A stretch of 64,000 nt of DNA from NCBI GenBank assembly GCA_014872815.1, contig WKFK01000006.1, positions 1-64,000 of the forward strand, read 5' to 3'. Within the stretch, counting starts at the first letter, position 1; the number at the start of each line of letters is the position of its first letter. Both the position numbers and the translations under genes were made by a program. Source of the DNA: Paracoccaceae bacterium (GTDB lineage: Bacteria > Pseudomonadota > Alphaproteobacteria > Rhodobacterales > Rhodobacteraceae). Shown piece by piece: positions 45,363-54,452 of the stretch. The notes beneath the pieces are model-generated. The model worked only from the letters and a program-made list of their open reading frames with translations. It was not told the origin of the DNA and searched no databases.

Positions 45363-46310
45363 ATGAAAATTTATATCGCAGGGCATCGTGGCATGGTCGG
45401 TGGCGCGATTTTGCGCCAGTTGGAAGCACAGGGCGGGCATGAGCTGGTCACCCGCACCCATGCGGATTTGGATCTGACCGATCAGGCGGCTGTGCAGGCG
45501 TTCTTTGCGCAAGAGCGCCCTGACCAAGTGATCCTGGCGGCGGCCAAAGTGGGGGGCATTCACGCCAATAACACCTACCCGGCGGAGTTCATCTACAAAA
45601 ACTTGATGATGGAATGCAACGTGATCCATGCGGCCTATGAGACCGGCGTGACACGTCTGTTGCAGCTGGGATCAAGCTGTATTTATCCGAAGTTGGCCGA
45701 GCAACCGATGCGCGAAGACGCGCTGTTGACCGGGACGTTGGAGCCGACCAACGAGCCCTACGCCATTGCCAAAATCGCCGGTATCAAGCTGTCTGAGAGC
45801 TACAACCGGCAATACGGGACGGATTTCCGGTCTGTGATGCCCACCAACCTCTACGGTCCGGGGGACAATTTTCACCCGGAGAATTCCCATGTGGTGCCGG
45901 CGTTGATCCGACGGTTTCACGAGGCCAAAACGAACGGCGCCGACGAAGTGGTGATCTGGGGCACAGGCACGCCCTATCGCGAGTTCCTGCATGTGGATGA
46001 TATGGCGGAAGCCTCTCTCTTTGTGATGGGATTGGATCAGAACACCTACGCGGCCAATACCGAGCCGATGCTGAGCCACATTAATGTCGGCACAGGTAGA
46101 GACGTGACCATCGCCGAGCTGGCCCAAACCATTGCCCAAGTGGTGGGATTTGACGGCGCGGTCAGCTTTGACCCAACCAAACCGGACGGCACGCCGCGCA
46201 AATTGATGGATGTAGGGCGCTTGGCTGCCATGGGGTGGCAGGCAAAGATCGGGCTGCAAGAGGGTCTTGAGGATGCTTACCGCTGGTATTTGAACAATGC
46301 GCCCGGTTGA
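45363..46310 (+). CDS. fcl: GDP-L-fucose synthase
   Basis: A 315-residue SDR epimerase-reductase that completes GDP-L-fucose from the Gmd product. Motifs are [15 protein letters not shown] at residues 6-20, GGIHANN at 64-70, SSCIYPK at 104-110, and Y133-x-x-x-K137 in [22 protein letters not shown] ribosome-binding site precedes the start. With gmd, manC and the GT10 gene, it gives a near-complete plasmid route from mannose-phosphate sugars to fucosylated glycan. Confidence 0.96.
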   Translation: MKIYIAGHRGMVGGAILRQLEAQGGHELVTRTHADLDLTDQAAVQAFFAQERPDQVILAAAKVGGIHANNTYPAEFIYKNLMMECNVIHAAYETGVTRLLQLGSSCIYPKLAEQPMREDALLTGTLEPTNEPYAIAKIAGIKLSESYNRQYGTDFRSVMPTNLYGPGDNFHPENSHVVPALIRRFHEAKTNGADEVVIWGTGTPYREFLHVDDMAEASLFVMGLDQNTYAANTEPMLSHINVGTGRDVTIAELAQTIAQVVGFDGAVSFDPTKPDGTPRKLMDVGRLAAMGWQAKIGLQEGLEDAYRWYLNNAPG

Positions 46311-46774
46311 TCCTTTTGGGGTGCATGCTTGTGCAAACCGCAGAGGCGGGGCTCTCCAATTGGAACACAGGAGCGCCAGAAAACTGAGCCAGAGGACGGT
46401 GGCGCGACACGCATATATTCCGGGAGGAGAGCGCTCAATTTTCAGGCATTTCCCAGATGATGGTTCGGGCGGCGCATTCGGTACGAAAGAGGCGTTTCAG
46501 CGCCAACGATTAACTGCTATGTAGTGGCGAATTTTAGGGCTGACGGTGCCGAATCTCGTGATCAAGAAATCCCAAGAGACTGAGTTGTTCGGTACGGCTG
46601 TCAGCGCCTCTTTGATACGAAACTTAAAGTGAATTTTATATGACACACATGCGTTTGAACTCTGGCGGAGTATGCATTGACATCCAAGAGCCCTCGTTTT
46701 TTTGGGGGGGAGGACAACAAAGCCTAACGAGTTCAACCTACTGCGCTGTTGTCGCTTACTGATACGGCTGACCC
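46311..46774. other. 464-bp non-coding gap with repeated motifs
   Basis: No ORF here has a convincing protein or ribosome-binding site. The gap holds two copies of TTCGGTACG (46477-46485 and 46588-46596), each followed closely by TCAGCGCC (46497-46504 and 46601-46608), and an inverted pair AAAGAGGCG/CGCCTCTTT (46486-46494, 46605-46613). It is the longest non-coding stretch in the polysaccharide locus and may hold a promoter or decayed sequence. Confidence 0.5.
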
Positions 46775-47758
46775 ATGACCAACGTAATGCCTCATGCTTC
46801 CGGCTTTAAAGCCTCCTATGTCTGGCCCAATGCGGCTTTCCCTTTTCGCGTCTATCATAGCAGTAAAAAATGCCGCGTTTTCATCATTGAAAACATCCAG
46901 CACAATTGGAACTGGTTGCTGGAATGGCATGACAAAATCCGGGATACAGACTTCTTTTTTGTGTATTGCGGTTGGTACCACAGTCCGGCCTTCGCCAGAG
47001 AAGCGCATAAGATTTTCGAGTTGCTCAAGCTTCAGAAGAGCAATTTCTTCATCATGTTTAATTCTCCGGAAGAAATGGAAAATTTCCGACCGTTTGAGTT
47101 TCAAGGGGATGTGATCAATCACAATGCCTGGTTAGACGAAGCCGTCACGATGCGACCGTTGTCGGGGATCGAGAAAAAATTTGATGCCATCTATGTCGGA
47201 CGCCGCAGTGCCTTCAAACGGCATATGCTGGCAGAGAAGGTCGCACGGTTGGCCTTGGTGGCCGGGATCAATCATGGCAACAATATCTCTCCGGTGCCGG
47301 ACAACCCCGCCTTTATCAATGATACGCCCCTGTCGCCGGAACACGTTTGCCATACCATTAACCAATCGCACTGCGGTCTTATTCTGTCAGCGATCGAAGG
47401 CGCTTGTTTTGCCTCCTCTGAGTATCTGCTCTGCGGTGTGCCAGTGGTTTCAACGCCTTCACAGGGGGGACGGGATGTTTGGTACAACGGGTATAATTCG
47501 ATTGTGTGTGACCCGGATCCAGAAGCTGTGGCTGAGGCTGTAGACTTCTTTTGTCGGCACCGCCCGGATCCACGCGCAATTCGAGCTATGCACATCGAAC
47601 AGGCAAAAGCCTATCGGACGCGGTTCATTATGGAGTTGCAGTCGGTTTTTGATCGCTTTGGTGAAAAAGATACTGACGCAACCAAATATTTTGAGCGCAA
47701 TTTCAAACACAAACTGCGCGCGTCTTACAAGCCTGACTTTGCAGAGATATTTGGATAA
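46775..47758 (+). CDS. GT4-like glycosyltransferase
   Basis: A 327-residue GT-B-fold transferase. The C-terminal half has the donor-site pattern SAIEGACFASSEYLLCGVPV, then VVSTPSQGGRDVW and NSIVCDPDPEAVAEAVDFF, as in family 4. The N-terminal acceptor domain is short (about 150 residues) and atypical, with NWNWLLEWHDKIRDTDFFFV. It follows the non-coding gap and precedes another transferase. Donor unknown; GDP-sugars made nearby are candidates. Confidence 0.78.
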   Translation: MTNVMPHASGFKASYVWPNAAFPFRVYHSSKKCRVFIIENIQHNWNWLLEWHDKIRDTDFFFVYCGWYHSPAFAREAHKIFELLKLQKSNFFIMFNSPEEMENFRPFEFQGDVINHNAWLDEAVTMRPLSGIEKKFDAIYVGRRSAFKRHMLAEKVARLALVAGINHGNNISPVPDNPAFINDTPLSPEHVCHTINQSHCGLILSAIEGACFASSEYLLCGVPVVSTPSQGGRDVWYNGYNSIVCDPDPEAVAEAVDFFCRHRPDPRAIRAMHIEQAKAYRTRFIMELQSVFDRFGEKDTDATKYFERNFKHKLRASYKPDFAEIFG

Positions 47759-47864
47759 TTCTGTCTTGTGGTGGGGCTTACGTATCCGGCGTATGTTCTT
47801 TATTTTGCAGTTGGTTCAATGTTCTGTCATTTGACCGAGGCTTTATGATTTTGGGGTGAATATT

Positions 47865-49640
47865 ATGTCTAGCAACCTTGTTCTGTTTCTTCCATTTTAT
47901 ACCCCCCGTGACCCGCAGCGCAGCCAAGAGTTGTTGGGGTGTCTTAAGAAGAATCTGGATTGCGGGGTGTTTTCCCATGTCTACCTACTGCAGGATGACG
48001 ACACGGTTCTGCCATTCCAAAACGAGCATCTAACGGTTCTGCGCTTGTCCAGCCGGCCAACATACCTTGATTGGGTGCGCTACAGTAAACAGCTTTGTCC
48101 GGATGCTATCTCCGTCTTAGCAAACAGTGATATTCACTTTCAGGAAGATATTACCAAGCTGTATGACTTGTTTGAGCTGGATCCGAAAGCTTTTGTGGCG
48201 CTGAGCCGCTATGACAAGCGTGGCAGCGAAAATGTACCACACCAAAACCCGCATTGGTCACAGGACACTTGGGCCTTTTTGCCTGCGGCAGAGGTGCCTC
48301 GGTCGATGGAGAGGCAGCTTGATATCGCATTGGGTACTCCGCGGTGTGACAACAAGATTGCCTATGTGTTCTCTCTGAATGGGTTTGAGGTCTACAATCC
48401 TTTTCACGATATCACCTCAATCCATGTGCATGAGACCGAACTGCGATACTATGATAAAAAGGGCGACACCTCGATAAATGGCTGTGTTGCCATGGTGCAT
48501 GACAGCCCAGACCTGCTGACGCCCGCGCAGCTGGATATTGAGATTTGGTCTCAAAATTCAGCACAGTACTCCACGCCGCGGATCAACCGTTCCTTAGAAC
48601 GCTGGGCCAAGGAACGCGCACTCGAAGCCGCTCAGAAAAAAGGTTTTTTTGCCCATAACGCGGATTGGCAATATCCGGCCGTCACGGAACAGCAGGCGCA
48701 TGATAAGATGGCAGCTTTAATGGAAGCGGATTCGGGAGAGGTTCACAAAACAGCTTATCTGGCATTTCCATGGGCAACGCTCATAGATTTGAAGACGCAT
48801 GCCAAGCACCGGGCAGACAAGATCGAGGAGTTAGAAAACGCGTTGTCGGAATTGGCCCGAGAAATGGTTGGGTTCGATCGTATCGTGACTGTGTGCCAGC
48901 ATATTCGAATGCGGGAGTGGCCTGAGTTTTTTCAACGTGCGGGCGTTACAGATGTGTTCTGGAGCCACTGCGAAACACACCAAGACCGGCTACCAGGGGC
49001 AGAGGAAGTTGCATTACATCCTTTCCCGCTCTTTCCAGTGCAGCAAGTGCCCGTAGCATATAAAAAGATCGACCAGGATCGGCCCTATCTATTCTCTTTT
49101 GTGGGGGCAAAATCTAGCAAAATTTACCTCACTCAATCACGCAACATGATTTTGGATGAGTTGAAAGAGCATCCGAACGGTAAGATCATTGATCGAAATT
49201 CTTGGCATTACAATAAGATCGTCTACGATGCACAAATTTTGGAAAAAGCAAAACCAGATAGTGATTTGGTCGACAATCAGGCCTCGGTTCAATTCCGGGA
49301 AATCATGGAGAATTCGACTTTCTCTCTGTGCCCATCTGGCACAGGACCAAACTCAATTCGGCTTTGGGAGGCCGCTTTGAACAACTCTATTCCGGTTGTC
49401 ATGGCCGATACCTATCAACCGCCTGGTGATAAGGCGCTTTGGGATTTGGCGACCATACATTGTATGGAGACGGTCGAGGCGATCCGAGAATTGCCGCAGC
49501 GTTTGCAGGCAATTTCGGAGAATCCCGAGTTGCTTGCTCGCAAACGCCGCGCGCTGTGGTTGCTTGTTGGCAAATATGGACCTGACCGGTTTGTGCACGA
49601 CATTTTGCAACAGTTCTTCCCTGAGCGGGCAGTGGGGTAA
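47865..49640 (+). CDS. Two-domain glycosyltransferase with exostosin-like C-terminus
   Basis: A 591-residue protein (ATG at 47865; a GTG at 47856 is also possible). The N-terminal half (about 1-230) resembles a nucleotide-sugar transferase fold with LANSDIHFQEDITKLYDLF. The C-terminal half (about 330-590) resembles GT47/exostosin proteins: FSFVGAKSSKIYLTQSR, FREIMENSTFSLCPSGTGPN and SIRLWEAALNNSIPVVMAD. This could be a bifunctional polymerising enzyme, as in some capsule and eukaryotic exostosin systems. It ends 8 bp before the coiled-coil gene. Confidence 0.76.
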   Translation: MSSNLVLFLPFYTPRDPQRSQELLGCLKKNLDCGVFSHVYLLQDDDTVLPFQNEHLTVLRLSSRPTYLDWVRYSKQLCPDAISVLANSDIHFQEDITKLYDLFELDPKAFVALSRYDKRGSENVPHQNPHWSQDTWAFLPAAEVPRSMERQLDIALGTPRCDNKIAYVFSLNGFEVYNPFHDITSIHVHETELRYYDKKGDTSINGCVAMVHDSPDLLTPAQLDIEIWSQNSAQYSTPRINRSLERWAKERALEAAQKKGFFAHNADWQYPAVTEQQAHDKMAALMEADSGEVHKTAYLAFPWATLIDLKTHAKHRADKIEELENALSELAREMVGFDRIVTVCQHIRMREWPEFFQRAGVTDVFWSHCETHQDRLPGAEEVALHPFPLFPVQQVPVAYKKIDQDRPYLFSFVGAKSSKIYLTQSRNMILDELKEHPNGKIIDRNSWHYNKIVYDAQILEKAKPDSDLVDNQASVQFREIMENSTFSLCPSGTGPNSIRLWEAALNNSIPVVMADTYQPPGDKALWDLATIHCMETVEAIRELPQRLQAISENPELLARKRRALWLLVGKYGPDRFVHDILQQFFPERAVG

Positions 49641-49648
49641 GCTAAACT

Positions 49649-50896
49649 ATGGCCGATGGACGGAACACAGTTGCAGCCCGGGTTCAGAGTAAGGAGCTGC
49701 GTTTTCTGGACATGACTGGACAGGAGGCAGATCTTATCCTGTCCGGACTTAGACTAAGGCAAGGCAAAGTTCCCGTGTCCGTTATGTCCGCAATGGGAAA
49801 GGCTGGGAAACGCCTCGGCTCGGAGAATTCTGTGGCGGTTTATCATTCGAGCTTGCCCTTTTTGGCACACAGGATGCAGCAAGGCGTGGCGCCGGGACAG
49901 GCACTGGAGGACTGGACCGCGGCAGCCGCTACATTCCTGGATCTGATCCGTCCGATCCGGGGCAAGATTTTGATTGTGGATTTGAACCGTACTCTGGCGG
50001 ACTTATCTGCATTTCACGACCATCTCGCAGAACGGACGGGAGTGGCCTTGCCTTCATTACCAGATCCCGCGGAAGACCTTACTACCTCACCTCTGCCTGA
50101 GTTTGTGTTGTTGGCTTCTGAGATGATCAGGCGTAGCCCGTCCGTCCGGCGGCTGCAGGCTGAGTTGGACGCCTCTGGGCGCCCTTTCGGGGAGTATACG
50201 ACACCACCGGATTGGTTTGCACCCGATGCTATTTTCCAAGTGCTTGAAGGCGCTCATAGTGGCCCAAAGGATGCGCATGAGGCCCTTATGGTGAGCGAAG
50301 CGGATCTTCAGAACGCACGGAGCGAAACGGAAGATTTACGCCGTGCAGCCGAAGGTCATGTCAAGGACCTTCGGCTGGCGTATGAGGAAAACGATGCCTT
50401 ACGCCGGGTCGCTGAGGAGCGAGCGCAAGACCTGAGATCAGCACGTCAGGAAGTTGATGAATTGCGGCGGGCTGCGACAACCCATCAACAGGATCTGTTG
50501 TTGGCGCGGGAAGAAACGGAGGCTCTTCAGCGGGCCGCCAAAACTCATCAACAGGATATGGACCTGACCAATGCTCGGCTCAGGGAACGGGAGGCTCAAG
50601 CTGAGAAACTGGCCTCTACTCTTCGGCAGGTGCGTGGAGATTTGGCAAAATGTATGCAGTCAACAGGGGCTGATGAGCCCCATCGAGATGAAGAGAAGGT
50701 CTGGCTCAAACAAGAGCTTGAAGTGGCACTGACACGGACTGAAGCATTGCACCAAAAGGTTGCTGAATTGGATCAATTGAGCGTGTTACAGAACGAGGAA
50801 ATCATCGCTCTTCGCACCTCGACGTCCTGGAGAATTACCGAGCCTGTCAGATGGACAAAACGCGCTCTCTTTCCAAGGAGATATCGTAGTGACTAA
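49649..50896 (+). CDS. Coiled-coil protein ending in a SWRITEP-type motif
   Basis: A 415-residue protein. Residues 1-205 are a globular domain of no recognised family, with KILIVDLNRTLADLSAFHDH and a helical LLASEMIRRSP. Residues 210-390 are a continuous coiled coil with near-heptad repeats such as EDLRRAAEGHVKDLRLAYEE and DELRRAATTHQQDLLLAREE. The end STSWRITEPVRWTKR is a motif often seen at the C-terminus of coiled-coil regions in polysaccharide-locus proteins, where it may contact the membrane. It overlaps the FkbM-like gene by 8 bp. A structural or chain-length role is inferred. Confidence 0.72.
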   Translation: MADGRNTVAARVQSKELRFLDMTGQEADLILSGLRLRQGKVPVSVMSAMGKAGKRLGSENSVAVYHSSLPFLAHRMQQGVAPGQALEDWTAAAATFLDLIRPIRGKILIVDLNRTLADLSAFHDHLAERTGVALPSLPDPAEDLTTSPLPEFVLLASEMIRRSPSVRRLQAELDASGRPFGEYTTPPDWFAPDAIFQVLEGAHSGPKDAHEALMVSEADLQNARSETEDLRRAAEGHVKDLRLAYEENDALRRVAEERAQDLRSARQEVDELRRAATTHQQDLLLAREETEALQRAAKTHQQDMDLTNARLREREAQAEKLASTLRQVRGDLAKCMQSTGADEPHRDEEKVWLKQELEVALTRTEALHQKVAELDQLSVLQNEEIIALRTSTSWRITEPVRWTKRALFPRRYRSD

Positions 50897-52016
50897 TTCC
50901 CATCTGTCCAAAATGGTTGCGCATTTTACGGCCCCCGTTGGTCATGTTGTGTATGTGGGCTGCGGGTTGGCCAGTGATTTGGATGATTATCTGGCGTTGA
51001 CCCCGGAAAAGGTCTGGTTGATCGAGCCGAACTTTGAGATGGCCGATGATTTGATCGCGTTGGAGCAAAGCAATGATCGGGTGCAGTTTTTACCTGTGGC
51101 TATTGCCACTCAAAGTGGTGAGCAGCCCTTTCACATAGTCAACTTCTTTGATCTGAGCAGCCTTAAGACACCGTCTAAACTGACGCAGATTTACCCCGGC
51201 GCGAAAATCACACAGTCGCCTCAGGTACGCGCCTTGAGTTTGTATGATCTCTTGGACCAGAATCCGCTTCCTCAAGACTTGGGAAATATTCTGGTAATTG
51301 AGGCTGTTGGCAGTGAAGCAGACATTGTGTCGGCACTTGAACAGACCGAGTTGGCCGATCAGTTTCAGGGTGTTGTTTTGGCCACCACCAAAAGGGTGCT
51401 GTTCTCAGGTGGGGCCGCACTAAAACGATTGAAGACAATGCTTGCGGCCGTTGGGTTTGAGCTGCTCGCCGAGGATGGGAAATCCAATTCTGATTGGACA
51501 CGTACGGTGTTTTGGCGCGATGCAACAGCAGTGCGCTTCCAGACACTTGAGGCTGAGCTGGCCGCGCAAAAGCGCCAATATGCGGCACTAGAGCGAGAGC
51601 ACAAAGCGCTACAAAGTGCGTTGGAAGCGCGCGAGGGAGATCTTGCGACAGCTAAAACCCGCCTGAACGAACATGCCGTTTTGCAAGAGCAATACGACAC
51701 TCTGTGTAAACAGGTCGACACGCTGCAGTCCCAAAAAGACGACGCAGAAGAAGCTTGCAACAGGCAAAAGAGTGAAGTGTCTCTGGCTTTGCGGATGCAG
51801 ATCATGCGTGACAATGATTTCCGCGATTTGCAGACGCGGTTCAATGATATGGCCAAAGACAAGAAACAGTTGGAGACATTGTTGGGGACCGTTACAAACC
51901 AGCTGCGTGCTGCGTCCCATTATGTAAGTATTCTGGAATTGGGGGCCAGCGAGTCCGCAGAGAAAACATCAGTGCCCGTCCATGATATCGATCCTGATCA
52001 TGGCGAGATGTCATGA
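50889..52016 (+). CDS. FkbM-like methyltransferase with C-terminal coiled coil
   Basis: A 375-residue protein that starts with GTG behind an excellent AAGGAG site and overlaps the previous gene by 8 bp. Residues 1-205 look like a SAM-dependent methyltransferase: VVYVGCGLASDLDDYL at 20-35 for SAM binding, WLIEPNFEM at 43-51, and a Rossmann-like end (LLAEDGKSNSDWTRTVFW). Residues 213-345 form a coiled coil (LEAELAAQKRQYAALEREHK). A methyltransferase joined to a coiled coil recalls WbdD, which caps ABC-exported O-antigen and sets its length. It overlaps the next sulfotransferase gene by 4 bp. Confidence 0.74.
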   Translation: MTNSHLSKMVAHFTAPVGHVVYVGCGLASDLDDYLALTPEKVWLIEPNFEMADDLIALEQSNDRVQFLPVAIATQSGEQPFHIVNFFDLSSLKTPSKLTQIYPGAKITQSPQVRALSLYDLLDQNPLPQDLGNILVIEAVGSEADIVSALEQTELADQFQGVVLATTKRVLFSGGAALKRLKTMLAAVGFELLAEDGKSNSDWTRTVFWRDATAVRFQTLEAELAAQKRQYAALEREHKALQSALEAREGDLATAKTRLNEHAVLQEQYDTLCKQVDTLQSQKDDAEEACNRQKSEVSLALRMQIMRDNDFRDLQTRFNDMAKDKKQLETLLGTVTNQLRAASHYVSILELGASESAEKTSVPVHDIDPDHGEMS

Positions 52017-52951
52017 CAGTGCCGTCCGACAATCTGAAAGATTTTCGCCGGATTCTAGATGACACTCTGGCCCTTTTGGATGACACCCCCAGTGCGCAGG
52101 CGTTGGTGCCGGACATGGGGCCACCGCCGCTGCCCAGCTTACTCAAGCAATGTGAGGCAGCGCTGGCGCAGATTGAGGCGCAAGAGGTTGAGCCGATCCG
52201 GACATTGCACCATTTTGCCTGCACGGGCGGAACGCTCATTTCGCAATGTCTCGCGGTCTCTCCGAATGTGTTTTTGTTTTCAGAAATTGACCCGCTCAGC
52301 ATTCACCACCTGCCGCAGAATAAGCGACCGTTTTTCCCCACGGATCTTCTGGCGGATCTGCGCTACAGCCCGCGTCCGGTTCCTCAGTACTTAAAGGAAG
52401 ACTTTTTTTTGGCGGGGCTGAAATCTCTGCACCAAAATTTGAGCGACTTGGGGCAGGCCATCATATTGCGCGACCATACCCATTCACAATTCTGTCTGGG
52501 CACGGATGTGTCGGCAGGGCCTCACGTCTCTGATCTGGCAGCGCAGGTGGCACCGATTTTGTCGATTGTGACGGTTCGCCACCCTTTGGATTCCTATATG
52601 TCCCTTGGCAAGAACGACTGGATACATTTTTCCCCAGCCACCTTGCAAGAATATTGCCGCCGGTATCTCATATTTTTGGAAGCTTATCGCGGACGCCCGT
52701 TGTTCCGGTATGAAGATTTTCTGTCTTCTCCCAAAGAGCAACTCAGGCTGATGCTGGATCAGTTGGACCTAGAGCCGATTGACGATTTCAATGAGCTTCG
52801 GGACTTGTTTCATTTGTCTGGTGACAGCGGACGGCGCGGGGCGGTTATTGCGCCGCGGCCAAGACGTGAGATTTCCGAAAGCCTGCAAGCTGAGGTTGCT
52901 TCCAGCTCGGCCTATGCAGTTCTATGTAAAGAGTTGGACTACATTCCATGA
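52013..52951 (+). CDS. Sulfotransferase-family protein (7)
   Basis: A 312-residue protein with a 60-residue N-terminal extension. The phosphate loop is a diverged TLHHFACTGGTLISQCLA near residues 63-80, where Lys is replaced by CTGG. The second motif SIVTVRHPLDSYMSLGKNDW near 183-202 is well kept. The altered loop may mean different cofactor handling. It is translationally coupled to the FkbM-like gene (ATGA) and lies just ahead of manC. Confidence 0.72.
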   Translation: MTVPSDNLKDFRRILDDTLALLDDTPSAQALVPDMGPPPLPSLLKQCEAALAQIEAQEVEPIRTLHHFACTGGTLISQCLAVSPNVFLFSEIDPLSIHHLPQNKRPFFPTDLLADLRYSPRPVPQYLKEDFFLAGLKSLHQNLSDLGQAIILRDHTHSQFCLGTDVSAGPHVSDLAAQVAPILSIVTVRHPLDSYMSLGKNDWIHFSPATLQEYCRRYLIFLEAYRGRPLFRYEDFLSSPKEQLRLMLDQLDLEPIDDFNELRDLFHLSGDSGRRGAVIAPRPRREISESLQAEVASSSAYAVLCKELDYIP

Positions 52952-52965
52952 AAGAGGCACGCACC

Positions 52966-54408
52966 ATGGCTGACAATCAGATGTCCCCGACCCTCGTTCA
53001 CCCGGTTTTGCTTTGTGGTGGATCAGGTACACGCCTTTGGCCTCTCAGCCGCAAAAGTTATCCCAAGCAGTTCGTGCCGCTTGTGGGAGATGAAACGCTT
53101 TTCCAAGCCTCCGCAAAGCGCCTTTCGGGGCCGGGATATGCGCCACCTTTGGTGCTGACCAATTCTGATTTTCGTTTCATTGTTACGGAGCAATTGATGG
53201 AGTTGGGGATGGATCCGGGCGCCATTCTCATTGAGCCGGAAGGGCGTGACACAGCCCCAGCGGTATTGGCAGCTGCGCTTTGGTTGGAAAAACAGGACCC
53301 GTCTGCACTGATGCTGGTAGCACCGTCAGATCACGTTGTGCCAGACCCGGAAGCCTTTCGGGAGGTCGTGCAAGCCGGGATTGAAGCGGCTCAGGCGGGG
53401 CAATTGGTGACTTTTGGCATTACCCCCACACATGTGGAAACCGGATACGGGTATCTGGAACTGGGGGCGCCCGCGGAGGGTATAGGGCCTGTGGCGCTGA
53501 AACGCTTTGTCGAAAAACCAAATGTCGCCAAAGCCACTGAGATGCTGGAGGCTGGAAATTTCTTGTGGAATGCTGGGGTGTTCCTGTTCTCTGTGACAGC
53601 TATCCTTGAGGCGTTCCGCGCCCATGCCGAAGAACTGGAGGCCGCGGTTCAAAAATCGATTGATGAGGGCGCGCCTGATCTGGGATTCTTCCGGCTGGAT
53701 CCGGCGGCCTGGGCGACGGCTGAAGCCATTTCGTTGGATTATGCCGTGATGGAACGGGCGGCCAATCTGTCCGTGGTGCCATTCGCGGCAGGGTGGTCGG
53801 ACCTTGGCGGCTGGGATGCTGTGTGGCGCCAAACAGAAAAAGACGAACGCGGTGTGGCTGTGTCCGGTGCGGTCACTGCGATTGATTGTGACAACACGTT
53901 ATTACGTTCAGAAGACGAGACCCTAGAAGTGGTCGGGATCGGATTGAAAAATATCGTGACAGTTGCCATGCCGGATGCGGTGTTGGTGGCAGATGCCTCC
54001 CGTGCGCAGGACGTCAAAAAAGCGGTGGCTGCCCTCAAGCAGAAACAGGTACATCAGGCGGTATCTTTCCCGAAGGATCACCGTCCCTGGGGCTGGTTTG
54101 AGAGTCTGGTCACCGGAGACCGGTTTCAGGTCAAACGGATCCATGTTCACCCCGGGGCGGCGCTGTCTCTGCAAAGCCATCACCACCGCTCAGAACATTG
54201 GATTGTGGTGGAAGGCACAGCCAAGGTGACCATTGATGAGACGGTCAAACTGGTCACGGAAAACCAGTCTGTCTACATCCCGTTGGGCGCGGTGCATCGC
54301 ATGGAAAACCCCGGTAAAGTGCCGATGGTGCTGATTGAGGTGCAAACCGGCTCCTATCTCGGCGAGGACGATATCATCCGCTACGAAGACATCTATGCCC
54401 GGGGATAG
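52966..54408 (+). CDS. manC: Mannose-1-phosphate guanylyltransferase / mannose-6-phosphate isomerase
   Basis: A 480-residue bifunctional enzyme making GDP-mannose. The ATG at 52966 is preferred because AAAGAGGC precedes it; an ATG at 52948 overlaps the previous stop. The N-terminal nucleotidyltransferase has LCGGSGTRLWPLSRKSYPKQ, then FVEKPNVAKA and NFLWNAGVFLF. The C-terminal cupin isomerase domain has RPWGWFESL, HPGAALSLQSHHHRSEHW and VEGTAKV. No phosphomannomutase gene is in the window, so that step must come from elsewhere. Its product feeds gmd and fcl. Confidence 0.96.
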   Translation: MADNQMSPTLVHPVLLCGGSGTRLWPLSRKSYPKQFVPLVGDETLFQASAKRLSGPGYAPPLVLTNSDFRFIVTEQLMELGMDPGAILIEPEGRDTAPAVLAAALWLEKQDPSALMLVAPSDHVVPDPEAFREVVQAGIEAAQAGQLVTFGITPTHVETGYGYLELGAPAEGIGPVALKRFVEKPNVAKATEMLEAGNFLWNAGVFLFSVTAILEAFRAHAEELEAAVQKSIDEGAPDLGFFRLDPAAWATAEAISLDYAVMERAANLSVVPFAAGWSDLGGWDAVWRQTEKDERGVAVSGAVTAIDCDNTLLRSEDETLEVVGIGLKNIVTVAMPDAVLVADASRAQDVKKAVAALKQKQVHQAVSFPKDHRPWGWFESLVTGDRFQVKRIHVHPGAALSLQSHHHRSEHWIVVEGTAKVTIDETVKLVTENQSVYIPLGAVHRMENPGKVPMVLIEVQTGSYLGEDDIIRYEDIYARG

Positions 54409-54452
54409 CGGCGCATTTTGTGATCCCTGGCCTGTAGATGAAGGAGCGTCGA

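Noticed and set aside
46497-46736. 79-codon minus-strand frame as a small gene
   Set aside because: It has no ribosome-binding site, no recognisable domain and an ordinary chance length.
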